The notes under the pieces were generated by a model, which did not search any database, had not been told where the DNA came from, and was given only the letters and a program-made list of their open reading frames with translations. Shown here one piece after another: positions 42,985 through 53,400 of a stretch of DNA of 64,000 nt. How positions within the stretch are numbered: the first letter of the stretch is position 1; every line of letters starts with the position of its first letter. The DNA is from JAWPMT01 sp965267435 (lineage in GTDB: Bacteria > Bacteroidota > Bacteroidia > Cytophagales > Cyclobacteriaceae): NCBI GenBank assembly GCA_965267435.1, contig OZ253960.1, forward strand, positions 6,014,001 to 6,078,000, written 5' to 3'. Both the position numbers and the translations under genes were made by a program.

Positions 42985-43605
42985 ATGGAATTATCGGATA
43001 TGCAAGAACAGTGGAAGAAGGAAAATGAGCTACTCAAAGCACGAGTAAACTTGAACGAAAAACTTCTGCTGGAAATGAAGCTGGATAAGGCCCTGGACGA
43101 ATTTCACAAGCTATTGAAGCTGTCCATTGCAGGACGCAATATGGCGCTGGTGTATTGCGCTATTTCGCTTGGGGTGGCTATCAGCATTTGGGATCAGATG
43201 GCTTACAGTATTCCCACGTTCATTGGCGCTCTAGCCATGCTGTGGTCCTTTATGCATCACCTGGCTATAAAGGGCCCAGTGGATCAAGAGCAGCTGAGCA
43301 TTCTGCAATGGCAAAAGGTCATCGAGCAGTTTCGTGTGCATTCTCTAAAGTCACTCAATGCAGATATGGCAGTAACGATCCTTTGGTTTCTTGCGATAAT
43401 CCCAGCCGGACTCAGGGTGATTCTTGGGGTTGACATTTATGGCAACAGGGCACTACTGATGATCACATCAGCAGTCTTTGTCGGGGTGATTTATTTCTTT
43501 ACCTCCATCGGGAAAAATGCTTATCGAACGTACAATCAGAAACTGAAGAGGTCGCGGGCAGCGTTGGAGAATATCAAGGCTTTTGAGGAAGAGGGGGATA
43601 CTTAA
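42985..43605 (+). CDS. membrane protein beside the ECF sigma factor
   Basis: A 206-residue protein with a charged N-terminal cytosolic part (MELSDMQEQWKKENELLKAR, a likely coiled coil, about 1-45) and four hydrophobic segments (about 52-70, 74-92, 131-150, 156-176), ending in a Lys/Arg-rich helix. It has no zinc-binding anti-sigma motif (HxxxCxxC). Its start four bases after the sigma gene suggests a transmembrane anti-sigma or signal partner; this is inference. The stop overlaps the opposite-strand gene by four bases. Confidence 0.7.
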   Translation: MELSDMQEQWKKENELLKARVNLNEKLLLEMKLDKALDEFHKLLKLSIAGRNMALVYCAISLGVAISIWDQMAYSIPTFIGALAMLWSFMHHLAIKGPVDQEQLSILQWQKVIEQFRVHSLKSLNADMAVTILWFLAIIPAGLRVILGVDIYGNRALLMITSAVFVGVIYFFTSIGKNAYRTYNQKLKRSRAALENIKAFEEEGDT

Positions 43606-44123
43606 GCCTTCGGGTCTTGCGGTACGGGAGCCGCCATCAGCTGAATGAATATTCGTTTTCCGTAGTGCATCTTCACCACCGACCAAATATTGAAAAGCAG
43701 AATGGCACCGCCGATATTGATGATGTTGACCCAGAGGTGGTAGGTGTTGATCATGTCACCCATATTGGCGAAGGCGTTTGCCATGCTGCCAAATTCATGA
43801 CGTGCATGGAATGCTTTTTCCAAGGCTATGAAGACAAATGCACCAATCATGTAGAGTATTGTGCGTATGAGAACCTCCTGCCATGCAGGTTTGTCTTCCG
43901 TGATCTTGATGGGTACGTATTCCAGGACCAGGACGACTTTGGCGATCGCTAGCGCCGCGACCACAGCGGAGGCAAACCCATAGAACTGGATTTCATACTC
44001 CCGCAACAATAGTGTCTTGATGAGGATCATACCACTGAACCAGAGCAGAAAGTAAAGGGAGGTGAAAAAGACAGTCTTGAATTCCTTGGCAAGCTTTTCT
44101 TTGGTGGGCATTGTCGTTGTCAT
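43602..44123 (-). CDS. four-helix membrane protein, function unknown
   Basis: A 173-residue integral membrane protein with four helices (about residues 20-41, 45-67, 86-105, 128-150). The loop with KAFHARHEFGSMANAFANM is the only recognisable feature. The family is not known to me. It starts at 44123 (44111 also open), head-to-head with the PadR gene, and overlaps the sigma-linked membrane gene tail-to-tail by four bases. No function is assigned. Confidence 0.65.
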   Translation of the reverse strand: MTTTMPTKEKLAKEFKTVFFTSLYFLLWFSGMILIKTLLLREYEIQFYGFASAVVAALAIAKVVLVLEYVPIKITEDKPAWQEVLIRTILYMIGAFVFIALEKAFHARHEFGSMANAFANMGDMINTYHLWVNIINIGGAILLFNIWSVVKMHYGKRIFIQLMAAPVPQDPKA

Positions 44124-44187
44124 TGTTGGGCTTTAAATATCAATAATTTCTTTGTCTGACTCATTTTCTATTATTTATTCTTAAAAA

Positions 44188-44242
44188 TAGAAACATATAT
44201 CTTTGCCCATCGTACATATCCTCTGAAAAGTAGAAACATACA
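44188..44242 (+). promoter_or_regulatory. promoter and TAGAAACATA direct repeats before padR
   Basis: The ten bases TAGAAACATA occur at 44188-44197 and again at 44231-44240, just before the ATG at 44243. TATCTTTG (44198-44205) fits the -7 element of Bacteroidota. The repeats flank the promoter, so they could be the binding sites of the PadR protein. Confidence 0.5.
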
Positions 44243-44569
44243 ATGAAAGGATACCTTGGGGAATTCGAAGAACTTGTGCTACTCACCATTGCGAACCTGG
44301 GATCTGACGCATACGGTCAAGGTGTGCTTCGGGCGATCAATGAGCGCACGAATCGTAATTTGAGTATCGGCGCGCTGCACTCGACACTGACGCGCCTGGA
44401 GGAGAAGGCCTATATCACTTCTTATCTAGGTGAACCGACAAAAGAGCGGGGTGGCCGAAGGAAGAGGTACTTCGAATTGACACAGAGTGCCATTACTGCC
44501 CTCAATGACATGAAGTCACTGAGGGACGACCTATGGTCGAACACCAAGATAAGCCTATCACCAGAATGA
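44243..44569 (+). CDS. PadR family transcriptional regulator
   Basis: A 108-residue winged-helix protein of the PadR family: YLGEFEELVLLTIANLGSDAYGQGVLRAI at the start, then LSIGALHSTLTRLEEKAYITS (recognition helix) and RRKRYFELTQSAITALNDMK (wing). It lacks the long C-terminal helix of the full PadR, so dimerisation may be by the short helix. Its stop overlaps the start of an FtsX permease (ATGA), and it probably represses this pair through the direct repeats before it. PadR with such a permease is a frequent couple in Bacteroidota. Confidence 0.9.
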   Translation: MKGYLGEFEELVLLTIANLGSDAYGQGVLRAINERTNRNLSIGALHSTLTRLEEKAYITSYLGEPTKERGGRRKRYFELTQSAITALNDMKSLRDDLWSNTKISLSPE

Positions 44570-47187
44570 ATCCAATGAAAGCATCTACTCCTCCCCGTGC
44601 CGCGGTATGGCTACTGAGCAAGTTTGCGGGTACGGCGGACATCGAAGACTTGATGGGCGATCTCGAAGAAGGATATGTCGAGATGGTTCGGCACAAAGGT
44701 CTACTTCGAGCCAGATGGTACTTTTGGCGTCACACGTTCTCTATCTGCTTCTCGTATGCACTGCGCAGTCGTCGGCGTTCTATGGCATTGTCAGCCTACT
44801 ACTCCCAAGGCTCCTTTGGTATGCTGCAGAACTACGCCAAGATCGCCGTACGCAACTTTTGGAAGCACAAGCTATTCACGAGTCTTAATATCGTGGGTCT
44901 GGCCCTGGGCATGTCCGTGTGTTTGCTGGCACTATCCATTTCAGTCGCGATCATCCAGTCGGATGAATTTCACACCCATAAGGATCGGATCTATCAGATC
45001 AACACAGCCATTGATGATGAGGAGGGCTCGTCTGTTTACGGCTCTACATTTCCTGCATTAGGTGAGCACATGGAGGCGGAGTATCCGTTCGTGGAGGCGG
45101 CGATCGAGGTTCGTACGGGGTTCCGACCAGAGATTACACATCACGGGCATTTACTTGATTTCCATGGATACTATGTTGACCCTCAATTCCTGGAGGTCTT
45201 TAGTTTTCCTTTGCTTCAGGGCGATCCTACCACTGCTCTGGCCGCTCCCAACACGATGGTCCTCACGAAGGCTGTTGCCGACAAGCTCTTCAGGGATGCC
45301 GATCCGATGGGACAGGTTTTGGAAACCGAGTCGGGGACGTTCACCGTAACTGGCGTGATGGCGGACCTGAAGCAGACACACATGTACTTTCAGGTCTTAA
45401 CGTCGGGTCTTACTATGACGCCTACTACTTCCCAGCGCTCAGAAGATTGGCAGCAGTTCCGCAATCACTACTTGTACTTGTTGTTGAAGCCGGGTGTGGG
45501 AACGTCGGCTCTAGGCGACGCACTGGGGCAAACGGCGGAAGTGGCTGGGGAGTACAATCCCGAGATAGGCGTGGGACTGGAGGGAGTCGTGCTAAACCAG
45601 GTGGTTCCTCGGTGGAATATTCGCAATGCCATTGGTATCGGCTGGGACTACCCGTCCATGATCTTTTTTCTCTTTATCGGTCTGGTGATACTGGTTCCGG
45701 CGATCTTCAACTACACCAATCTATCGATCGCTCGGGCCTTGAAACGGGCGAAGGAGATTGGCATCCGGAAGGTGGTCGGGGCGCGAAAGCAACAGATCAA
45801 GATGCAGTTCATCACCGAGACGGTGATCATGACCTTACTTTCCCTCATCGGCTCCGTCTTCATTTTCATGCCCCTTCAAAGAGAATTCCTCTTGATGGTC
45901 AGAGCCGCAGAAGTGCTGGATACGACGATCGGGTGGCCTGTCATTGTGGTGTTCGTCGCTTTTGCATTAATAATTGGCTTCATCGCTGGGCTGTTTCCCG
46001 CGCTGTACTTCTCAAGACTCAGTCCATCTGATTCGCTTAAGGGAACCGGCACCAATCGATCAACCTCGGTTTCTGGTATCAAGAAGGGACTGTTTGTGGC
46101 ACAATTTGGACTATCCATGTTCTTCATCATAGGTATTGCGACGTTGGCCAGGCAGTATCGGCATGTGTTCAATGAAAGTCATGGCTTCCAATCGGAGCAG
46201 GTACTGACGATTCCATTTCATGGCCAGAACAAGCAGATAGCCATTGACGAGTTGGCCAATCATCCAGATGTATCCGCGATTACCACCAGTTCGCATCTGC
46301 CGGGCATTCCTATCAATCAGCAGGTGGAGGTCACGCCTAATTCGAAGGACACCATCAATGTTGTAGAGGTCTTCATTGGCGACAACCTTGTGAGCCAGTT
46401 GAAGATGGAGTTGGCATGGGGTTCAGATGACCTACTCGCCACTTCCACCAAGAATCAGGAAAGTGTGCTGGTCAATGAGCAGTTTCTGCGCTCGATGGCT
46501 GTCTTTGAAGGCACTGAGGACTCGTTGACGTTCACCATGGCGGATGGAACCCATGCACGCATCGAAGGGATCCTCAAGGACCTGCATTTTGAACCGCTGA
46601 GCCGGCAGATCCAGCCCATGGTCTTCCGACAGTCCCTCGATCACTCGAGATATGCTTTGCTGACTGTGCAGTCCATGGACATCCAGCATACGCTCGTCAA
46701 TTTGGAAGTGATCTGGCAGTCGATCGATCAGGAGGTGCCTTTTGAAGCCACGTTCCTCGATGATGAAATCGAAAAGTCGTATAGCTTCCTGCGTGCTCAG
46801 ATCAAGATCTTCAGCTACCTGGGTACACTTGCCGTTGTCATTTCCTGCCTGGGGCTGTTGGGTATGGTGTCCTATACCACTGAGAATCGCACCAAGGAAA
46901 TTGCGATCCGCAAAATCATGGGAGCGTCGGTATCCGGGATCCATCTGTTGCTGGCTCGAGATTTCATTCGACTGATTGGTTACTCCGCACTGATAGCGGT
47001 TCCGGTTTCCTATCTTTTTTATGACAAGTTGTTCCTGTACTTCCTGATACGGTACGGCCTGGGGGTGGGCTTCCTTGAGATTGTAGCCAGTGTGTTGTTT
47101 TTATTTCTGGTGGGCTCAGTATTTATCTTCTGGCAAACCTCGAATGTTGTACGGACAAATCCCGCTACTAATTTGAGGTACGAATAG
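44566..47187 (+). CDS. FtsX-type ABC permease with N-terminal prefix domain
   Basis: An 873-residue permease. Residues about 1-75 form the prefix domain of Bacteroidota FtsX-like permeases (WLLSKFAGTADIEDLMGDLEEGYVEM), then a first helix near 100 and two MacB/FtsX halves. The coupling motifs are LKRAKEIGIRKVVGARKQQIK and NRTKEIAIRKIMGASVSGI. I prefer the start at 44566 (MNPMKAS), which overlaps the PadR stop as ATGA, although an ATG 33 bases upstream is in frame. No ATPase gene adjoins. It is related to, but longer than, the permease at 13510-15924. Confidence 0.9.
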   Translation: MNPMKASTPPRAAVWLLSKFAGTADIEDLMGDLEEGYVEMVRHKGLLRARWYFWRHTFSICFSYALRSRRRSMALSAYYSQGSFGMLQNYAKIAVRNFWKHKLFTSLNIVGLALGMSVCLLALSISVAIIQSDEFHTHKDRIYQINTAIDDEEGSSVYGSTFPALGEHMEAEYPFVEAAIEVRTGFRPEITHHGHLLDFHGYYVDPQFLEVFSFPLLQGDPTTALAAPNTMVLTKAVADKLFRDADPMGQVLETESGTFTVTGVMADLKQTHMYFQVLTSGLTMTPTTSQRSEDWQQFRNHYLYLLLKPGVGTSALGDALGQTAEVAGEYNPEIGVGLEGVVLNQVVPRWNIRNAIGIGWDYPSMIFFLFIGLVILVPAIFNYTNLSIARALKRAKEIGIRKVVGARKQQIKMQFITETVIMTLLSLIGSVFIFMPLQREFLLMVRAAEVLDTTIGWPVIVVFVAFALIIGFIAGLFPALYFSRLSPSDSLKGTGTNRSTSVSGIKKGLFVAQFGLSMFFIIGIATLARQYRHVFNESHGFQSEQVLTIPFHGQNKQIAIDELANHPDVSAITTSSHLPGIPINQQVEVTPNSKDTINVVEVFIGDNLVSQLKMELAWGSDDLLATSTKNQESVLVNEQFLRSMAVFEGTEDSLTFTMADGTHARIEGILKDLHFEPLSRQIQPMVFRQSLDHSRYALLTVQSMDIQHTLVNLEVIWQSIDQEVPFEATFLDDEIEKSYSFLRAQIKIFSYLGTLAVVISCLGLLGMVSYTTENRTKEIAIRKIMGASVSGIHLLLARDFIRLIGYSALIAVPVSYLFYDKLFLYFLIRYGLGVGFLEIVASVLFLFLVGSVFIFWQTSNVVRTNPATNLRYE

Positions 47188-47304
47188 ATAATCTCGTTGA
47201 CGGTAACCTCGCTGCTGCTCACTTGTCATTAGGAGAGGATCAAAACAACCTTTTCTATGCTCGTCGCGCTAAATGTATTGTTATCCGTCGTTGCTATTCA
47301 TAAC

Positions 47305-47973
47305 ATGTCTGTTCAATCTCCGACCACGATTTACTTGATTCCTGGACAAGGAGGTGATCAAAGACTCTTCACGCATCTGAGGATTGAGGGAGATTTCGAC
47401 ATAAAACATATCCATTGCTTTACGCCGGAAAAAGGCCTGTCAATGCGGGAGTATGCAGAACAACTGACCGAGCAGATAGATGTGGCCAATCCTTTTGTGA
47501 TTGTCGGCGTGTCGCTTGGTGGTATGCTGGCAACAGAAATGAGTGAGCTCGTACCTGCGAAAAAGGTAATAGTGATATCTAGTGCCAAGACACGAAATGA
47601 ACTACCAGGTCGCTACAAATTTCAACGGAAGCTACCGGTCCATCGACTAGTACCTCCGCGATTGGCCTTGTTGGGTGCAAAAATGCTACAGCCGATAGTC
47701 GAGCCCGATCGACAGAAAGAGAAGGACATATTTAAATCGATGCTTCGCGATAAAGATCCTATCTTCCTGGATAGGACGATTGAGATGATCATGACCTGGG
47801 ACCGGCTAGAGGCTCCTGACAATATTATTCATATCCACGGCTCGAATGACCACACTATTCCCATTCGCAATGTTACTCATGATCATTGTATCAAGGGCGG
47901 TTCACATATGATGACTTTGACCCAGGCGGAAGCCGTAAGTGATACGCTTAATCCAGTGTTGACCGGTATGTAA
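47305..47973 (+). CDS. alpha/beta hydrolase
   Basis: A 222-residue alpha/beta hydrolase: first strand TIYLIPGQGGDQRLF, nucleophile elbow VGVSLGGML (Ser70), and GSNDHTIPIRN with the acid, then GGSHMMTLTQAEAVSD with the His. The lid is short. The start at 47305 (MSVQSPTT) places the first strand correctly; the ORF reaches back to 47257, which would add a hydrophobic stretch of 16 residues. The substrate is unknown; it may be an esterase or thioesterase. No clear operon. Confidence 0.8.
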   Translation: MSVQSPTTIYLIPGQGGDQRLFTHLRIEGDFDIKHIHCFTPEKGLSMREYAEQLTEQIDVANPFVIVGVSLGGMLATEMSELVPAKKVIVISSAKTRNELPGRYKFQRKLPVHRLVPPRLALLGAKMLQPIVEPDRQKEKDIFKSMLRDKDPIFLDRTIEMIMTWDRLEAPDNIIHIHGSNDHTIPIRNVTHDHCIKGGSHMMTLTQAEAVSDTLNPVLTGM

Positions 47974-48063
47974 ATTGACGGCTACTTTTTGTTACCAAAG
48001 CACCGAAGAGGTTGGTGGTCTCTGCTCCTTGATCTAACTTGGTATTCGCAACCTATTACTATC

Positions 48064-49044
48064 ATGAACCTTCAACCTATGCATGCATCTCGTAATATGG
48101 TATATAACGGATTAATTGAGCAATCTCGTTACCTGATAATCGTGGTGGCACTGGCCTCGTGTCAAGTGCCGATGAACAAAGAGAATTCTGTCTCGTCTGA
48201 CTCTGGCCAAGAATCCTCAAACGCTGCCACTTCAGATCTGACGAGCGCAGATTCCGTGGCCCTTAGCAACTATGAAGCGGCGAAATTGGATTATGATCAA
48301 AATCCAGCAGACCCCGATCGGCTCATTTGGTATGGGAGACGGACAGCTTATCTCGGGGACTTTGAGGATGCCATAGCCATCTACACCCAGGGAATTGAAG
48401 AGCATCCACAGGATGCCCGGATGTACCGACATAGAGGGCATAGATACATCTCCACACGTCAGTACGATAAGGCAATCGCGGACTTTGAGAAGGCTGCGAC
48501 CTTGATAGAAGGTACGGCGGACCAGGTTGAACCCGATGGTCTGCCCAATGCCCAAAATATTCCTCTTAGTACGCTACATGGCAATGTCTGGTATCATCTG
48601 GGGCTGGCCTACTACCTGAAAGGCGACATGGAGAATGCGCTGAGGGCCTATAGCAATCGGACCGTCACCGAGCGATATCCCGACAACCTTGTCTCAGGCG
48701 GCCACTGGCTGTATATGATCCTAAGGCGACTTGATCGCGAAGAGGAGGCCAATGCAGCGATCGCGGAAGTAGAGAAAGGAATGGATATCATTGAAAACAT
48801 GAGTTACTACAAAATGTGTCTTTTCTACAAAGGCCTACTTCCGGAAGAGGAGTTGGCACCTGCGGGAGAGATCTCCTCGTCCAATGATGTATACAGCTAC
48901 GGTCTTGGTAACTGGTATCTCTACGAAAAACAGGATACTACCCGAGCGAGGCATTTTTATCGCTACCTGCTGGACAATGGCAACAAATTCTCATTTGCTT
49001 ATCTGGCGGCGGAATCCGACTGGAATCGGCTTTTTGAGCAGTAG
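48064..49044 (+). CDS. TPR repeat lipoprotein
   Basis: A 326-residue lipoprotein; the signal peptide ends in VALASC (a start at 48097 would also give a good one, MVYNGLIEQSRYLIIVVALASC region). The mature part has a Ser-rich spacer then TPR-like helices (LIWYGRRTAYLGDFEDAIAIY, DARMYRHRGHRYISTRQYDKAIADFEKA, WYHLGLAYYLKGDMENALRAY). TPRs act in protein contacts; the partner is not shown by the context. Confidence 0.78.
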   Translation: MNLQPMHASRNMVYNGLIEQSRYLIIVVALASCQVPMNKENSVSSDSGQESSNAATSDLTSADSVALSNYEAAKLDYDQNPADPDRLIWYGRRTAYLGDFEDAIAIYTQGIEEHPQDARMYRHRGHRYISTRQYDKAIADFEKAATLIEGTADQVEPDGLPNAQNIPLSTLHGNVWYHLGLAYYLKGDMENALRAYSNRTVTERYPDNLVSGGHWLYMILRRLDREEEANAAIAEVEKGMDIIENMSYYKMCLFYKGLLPEEELAPAGEISSSNDVYSYGLGNWYLYEKQDTTRARHFYRYLLDNGNKFSFAYLAAESDWNRLFEQ

Positions 49045-49341
49045 TTCCAAAGAGTCTTTGCTCGAAGCAACTACAGATCCCCCTAGCCCGGATAGGAACG
49101 ATAGCCCGTGGAGCCTGTAGGCTGTGTGAAAAGCTAAAAATTGTTGTCAGGCTGAGGTTCTCGAAGTCCTTTAAAAAACACAAATGGACATTTCGACAAG
49201 CTCAAAGTGACAAAAAGAGTTAGTAATGGGCGCTTTTTACACAGCCCCAAATTGGGTAGGGTAGCGGGACGGTGCTAAAGTGGATAGCCGGCGCTACCTA
49301 CCGCCAAGTACCACAGCCATTGGCCGCTCCGAAATACATCG
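49045..49341. repeat. intergenic gap with a 127-bp inverted-repeat element
   Basis: Arms GGCTGTGTGAAAAGC (from 49120) and its near complement ending at 49246 (GCGCTTTTTACACAGCC) enclose a second inverted pair, GTCAGGCTGAG...CTCAAAGTGAC (about 49150-49211). The whole has the shape of a MITE without any coding part. No gene is seen. Confidence 0.7.
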
Positions 49342-50454
49342 TCAATTCTTCCTTACAAGGAAGCGCTCCTCCTCGAGTCCCTCCATCCACTCGACCGCGG
49401 TCCACTCGTTGAAGGAAGCACTCACCGTGATCCGCATAGGCTCGAAGATCAAGGTATCTGACCTGGATGACACCAGCCGTAGAACAGCGTCGACGTCACT
49501 GTCGGTTCGAATGGCCGCACTGGGCAGGCACCACTGGTCGGGCTCCTCAACTGTAATGATGGCCTTTACAAACATGCCGGGAATGAAGCGGGAAACATCC
49601 TCATCCGCTATATGTCCATGCACATCGATCGTCCGTCGCTCGGGATCCACGGACTTGCCGACGAGGAAGATCTCCCCAATGAAGGCTCGAGCACCAGACT
49701 CTGGAATGCTGTAGACGATCTGCTGGCCCTCGCGCAGGAGCAAGGCATGTTGCTCGAATACCTGCAACTCCAGATGGATGTGATCGGTATTGACGATGCC
49801 TACAGCTACCTCCGATGCATCGAGGTACTCGTTGGTGGAGATATTGACCTCGGTGACGAAGCCACTGAGCGGGGCATAAATGCGATATGTGGAGGTGATG
49901 GTCTCTGCAGTCAACTGCTCAGGGTCCAGATTCATGAGCTTCAGCTGCTCACCCAGTGCATGGGCACGGGCGTGCATCACCTGGTAGTCTGACTCGGCCT
50001 TGCGAAACTTCTTTTCCGAAGAAATATTTTCCGAGGCGAGGATCTTCAGTCGCTCGTAATCCGCTTCCAGGTAGCTCAGCTGCATTTGTGCCTCCAGGTA
50101 ATCTTCCTGCATGTGCAGGTACTCCGGATTTTTCAGTGTGAACAACAACTGACCCTTCCGGACCCGCTCGCCGGGTAGCACCTGGACAGTCTGGACGAAG
50201 CCACTGTAGAAGGCGCTTACCTTGGCCCTGTTGGAGGGGGGAACGTCGATTCTTCCTGACACCTCGATCGGCCGGGGAATCGATCGCTGTGTCAGCCCCA
50301 TGATCTCGAAGCCGCGAGCGTCCAGCTCGCCTCGGGTGTAGGTAAATGATGGCTGTGCTCCGGGCTCGGGGGCGCTTCCGTTTTGGGATTCGGATTGGCA
50401 GCCACCGAGTGCCAGAGCGATGAGGGTGAAAGTGATGTATGTGATCTTGTTCAT
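49342..50454 (-). CDS. heavy-metal RND efflux adaptor (CusB/CzcB-like)
   Basis: A 370-residue lipoprotein adaptor (signal peptide ending in LALGGC). The lipoyl half-motifs are AFYSGFVQTVQVLPGERVRKGQLLF and IYAPLSGFVTEVNISTNEYL, with a helical hairpin between (about 120-175). The LEVQVFEQHALLLREGQQIVYSIP-like part and the DRRTIDVHGHI segment match CusB-type proteins. A three-Met copper site is not evident. It is nine bases downstream of the CusA-TolC fusion, in the same operon. Confidence 0.88.
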   Translation of the reverse strand: MNKITYITFTLIALALGGCQSESQNGSAPEPGAQPSFTYTRGELDARGFEIMGLTQRSIPRPIEVSGRIDVPPSNRAKVSAFYSGFVQTVQVLPGERVRKGQLLFTLKNPEYLHMQEDYLEAQMQLSYLEADYERLKILASENISSEKKFRKAESDYQVMHARAHALGEQLKLMNLDPEQLTAETITSTYRIYAPLSGFVTEVNISTNEYLDASEVAVGIVNTDHIHLELQVFEQHALLLREGQQIVYSIPESGARAFIGEIFLVGKSVDPERRTIDVHGHIADEDVSRFIPGMFVKAIITVEEPDQWCLPSAAIRTDSDVDAVLRLVSSRSDTLIFEPMRITVSASFNEWTAVEWMEGLEEERFLVRKN

Positions 50455-50463
50455 AGCAAGCGA

Positions 50464-53400
50464 CTAATAGTCAATATTGGGAATGATATAGTTGATCTCC
50501 AGGGCGGTACGATTGTACTGCTGCAGCGTGCTGATATAATTGAGTTTGATCTCAATCCCTCGCTGGACGGTTTGGATGTATTGGAAGAAATCGATCTCTC
50601 CCGTCTGAAAGGACCGATTGCCTGTGGCAATGAGGGAGTTGGCCAGCGGCGCTCCCGAGGCGTCGTAGACTTCGAGGGCCTCGGCATACTTTTCCAGTTC
50701 GATGAACAACTCTTGACGGCGGGAGGCCAGTCTTCTATAGTAATCCAGGCGCTGTTGCTGTACGCGTTCCTGCTGTAATTTGGCCACACGTATATCGCTA
50801 CGCTGTGCGCTGAAGAACAGAGGAATTTCCAGGCCGAACTGGACGCCGTGATAGGTATCGGCATTCTCGGCGTTGTTGGTGCCCTGGAAGTATTCCAGCT
50901 GCAGGTTGGGCAGCAATCGACTTTTGTTGGCACCAATCTGTGCGGCGGCAGCCTGCTCCATGGCCGTGTAGTAGACAATGCCGACATGCGCGGCCGTGTC
51001 GGGAGGTTGGACGGGTAGCCGGGCAAGGGGCTCTACCGCTATCTCGAAGTCGCCGGTGCTCTGCAGGAGACTGCGGAGCCGCTCCATGGCCTGGTCGATG
51101 TCTTTTTGGGACTGATTTAGCTGCAGGGACACCTGTTGACGCTGGCTCTCGGCAGTGAGTTTTTCGAGTAGGTTGCTCTCACCGACTTCAAACCGTCGGG
51201 AGGCTGCGGTGAGGAACCGAGCGTAGACGCTATCCAGATATTGGTACAGCGCTGACAACTCCCTGCGGTAGGTGATCGCAAGCCACTGCTCTGTGACGGA
51301 CTTTTCGAGCAGGAGCCGTTGTACTTCGAGTTTTTGTTGCTCTACCTCGAATAGGCCCTGCTGTGCCTGCTTACGGGCGAAGTAGGCCGTGGGGAAGCGC
51401 AGCGTCTGCGCTACGCCCCAAACCTTGAGCGGCTCATCATTTGGGGCAATGTTGGCCTCATCGAAGTGGTAAAAGACATTGGTGGGTCCGACGTCGAACG
51501 CCATGGCGACGGATTCTTCAGCCTGTTCCACCTGAAGGCGCTGGGCATTGAGCCCGGCGTTGTTGGCCCAGGCGAGGTCGATGGCATCCTGTAAGGTCAG
51601 GGGGGGCGTGGGCTGCGCGCTCCCTAGAAGAGGCAGTAGCAGCGCGAGGAGAGCGATTGCCATTTTAGGCTTCACCGGCCGGAGTCTACGGCCTTCGAAG
51701 GTGTAATAGAGAATCGGCAAGACAAGCAACGTCAGCAAGGTGGACGTAATCAGGCCACCAATGACCACCGTGGCCAGCGGCCGTTGCACCTCCGCTCCAG
51801 CGGATGTCGATATGGCCATGGGCAGAAATCCCATAGCAGCGGCCGTAGCGGTGAGGAGTACCGGGCGTAGGCGCTGGGCGGTCCCTTCGATCACAAGGTC
51901 CCTGAGGTTTTTGTAATCATCACCGAGGCCCTTGTAGTGCTCAATCAGAACGATCCCATTGAGCACTGCAATACCGAAAAGTGCAATGAATCCGACGCCG
52001 GCAGAGATACTGAATGGCAGCCCGCGAAGCCATAGAAACAGCACGCCTCCGACGGAGGCCAGCGGAATAGCGGTGTAGACCATCAGGGCCTTGCCGAGTG
52101 ACTGAAAGGCGAAGTACAGCAGGATGAAGATCAGCAGCAAGGCAATGGGGACGGCGAAGTACAAACGCTCCCGTGCGCTGCGCAGGTTTTCGAATTGACC
52201 ACCATACGTGACGAGGTAGCCTGGTGGCAAAGTGATGTTGGCGTCGATCAGGGCCTCCACGTCGTTGACCAGTGATTCGAGGTCTCTGTTGCGGACGTTG
52301 ACGCCCACGACCACTCTTCGGCGCGTATCATCCCTTGAGATCTTTGCCGGACCCGTGGTGAATGAGATCTCCGCCAGTTCGCTCAAAGGGATCTGGTGTC
52401 CCTGACTGTTGGTGACGTAGGCGTTTTGGAGGTTTTGGATGTCCTGGCGAAAGCGCGGGTCGAAACGTACGACCAGGTCAAACCGACGCTCCCCCTCGAA
52501 CACACTACCAGCCACTTTGCCGGCAAAGCCCATGCTGATGATGTCGTTGACTTCCTGTATGTTGAAACCGTACCGGGCGATGTTGGCACGATCGTAGACC
52601 ACTTGCATTTGCGGGAGTCCTTCGACTTTTTCCACGACGATGTCTGCAGCACCCGGGACCCCTTCGATGAGTTGTTCGATCTCTGCGGCCTTGTCAGCCA
52701 ACACGCTGAGGTTGTCGCCGAAGATCTTGATCGCCAGATCGGCGCGCACGCCCGTGATGAGCTCATTAAAACGCATCTCGATCGGTTGCGTGAACTCGTA
52801 GTCGACACCGGGGATCTGCCGTGTCAGTTCCTCTTTGATCAGGTCCGCAAGAGCGTCCTTTGAGGCTGCACGCTGCCACTCGCTTTTGTTTCTGAGGGTG
52901 ATGATCACGTCAGTTTCTTCCATCGACATGGGGTCTGTCGGAACTTCTGCAGCGCCGATCCTGGTGACGACCTGTTGCACTTCCGGGAAGGTCATAATGA
53001 TCCTCTCGATTTCGGTAGTGGTCTCCACAGTGCGGGACAGGCTGGTGCCCGTTTTCAAGACCGGTTGGATGACGAAGTCACCTTCATCCAGGGTGGGTAC
53101 AAATTCGCCACCCAGGTTTGAAAAGAGATATGCTGTCCCTACGAGGAGTGCCAGAGCAAGGCCGATGACGGTCTTGCGATGATGCAGCACCCAGCCCAAG
53201 ATGGGCGCATACTTGCTCTTGAGCCAAGCCAGGAATCGTAGGGAGAGATTCTTGCTGGCATCTGTATCTGAGGGACGAAGGAAAAGGCTGGCGACGACCG
53301 GGATATAAGTGAAGCACAAGATCATCGCGCCAATCAATGCGAAACAGAAGGTGAGGGCCATGGGGCGGAACATCTTCCCTTCGACATCTGCCAGAGACAG

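Noticed and set aside
47257..47304. An N-terminal signal peptide for the alpha/beta hydrolase.
   Set aside because: The 16-residue hydrophobic stretch has no cleavage site or positive start, and the family begins directly at the first strand; kept only as an alternative start.
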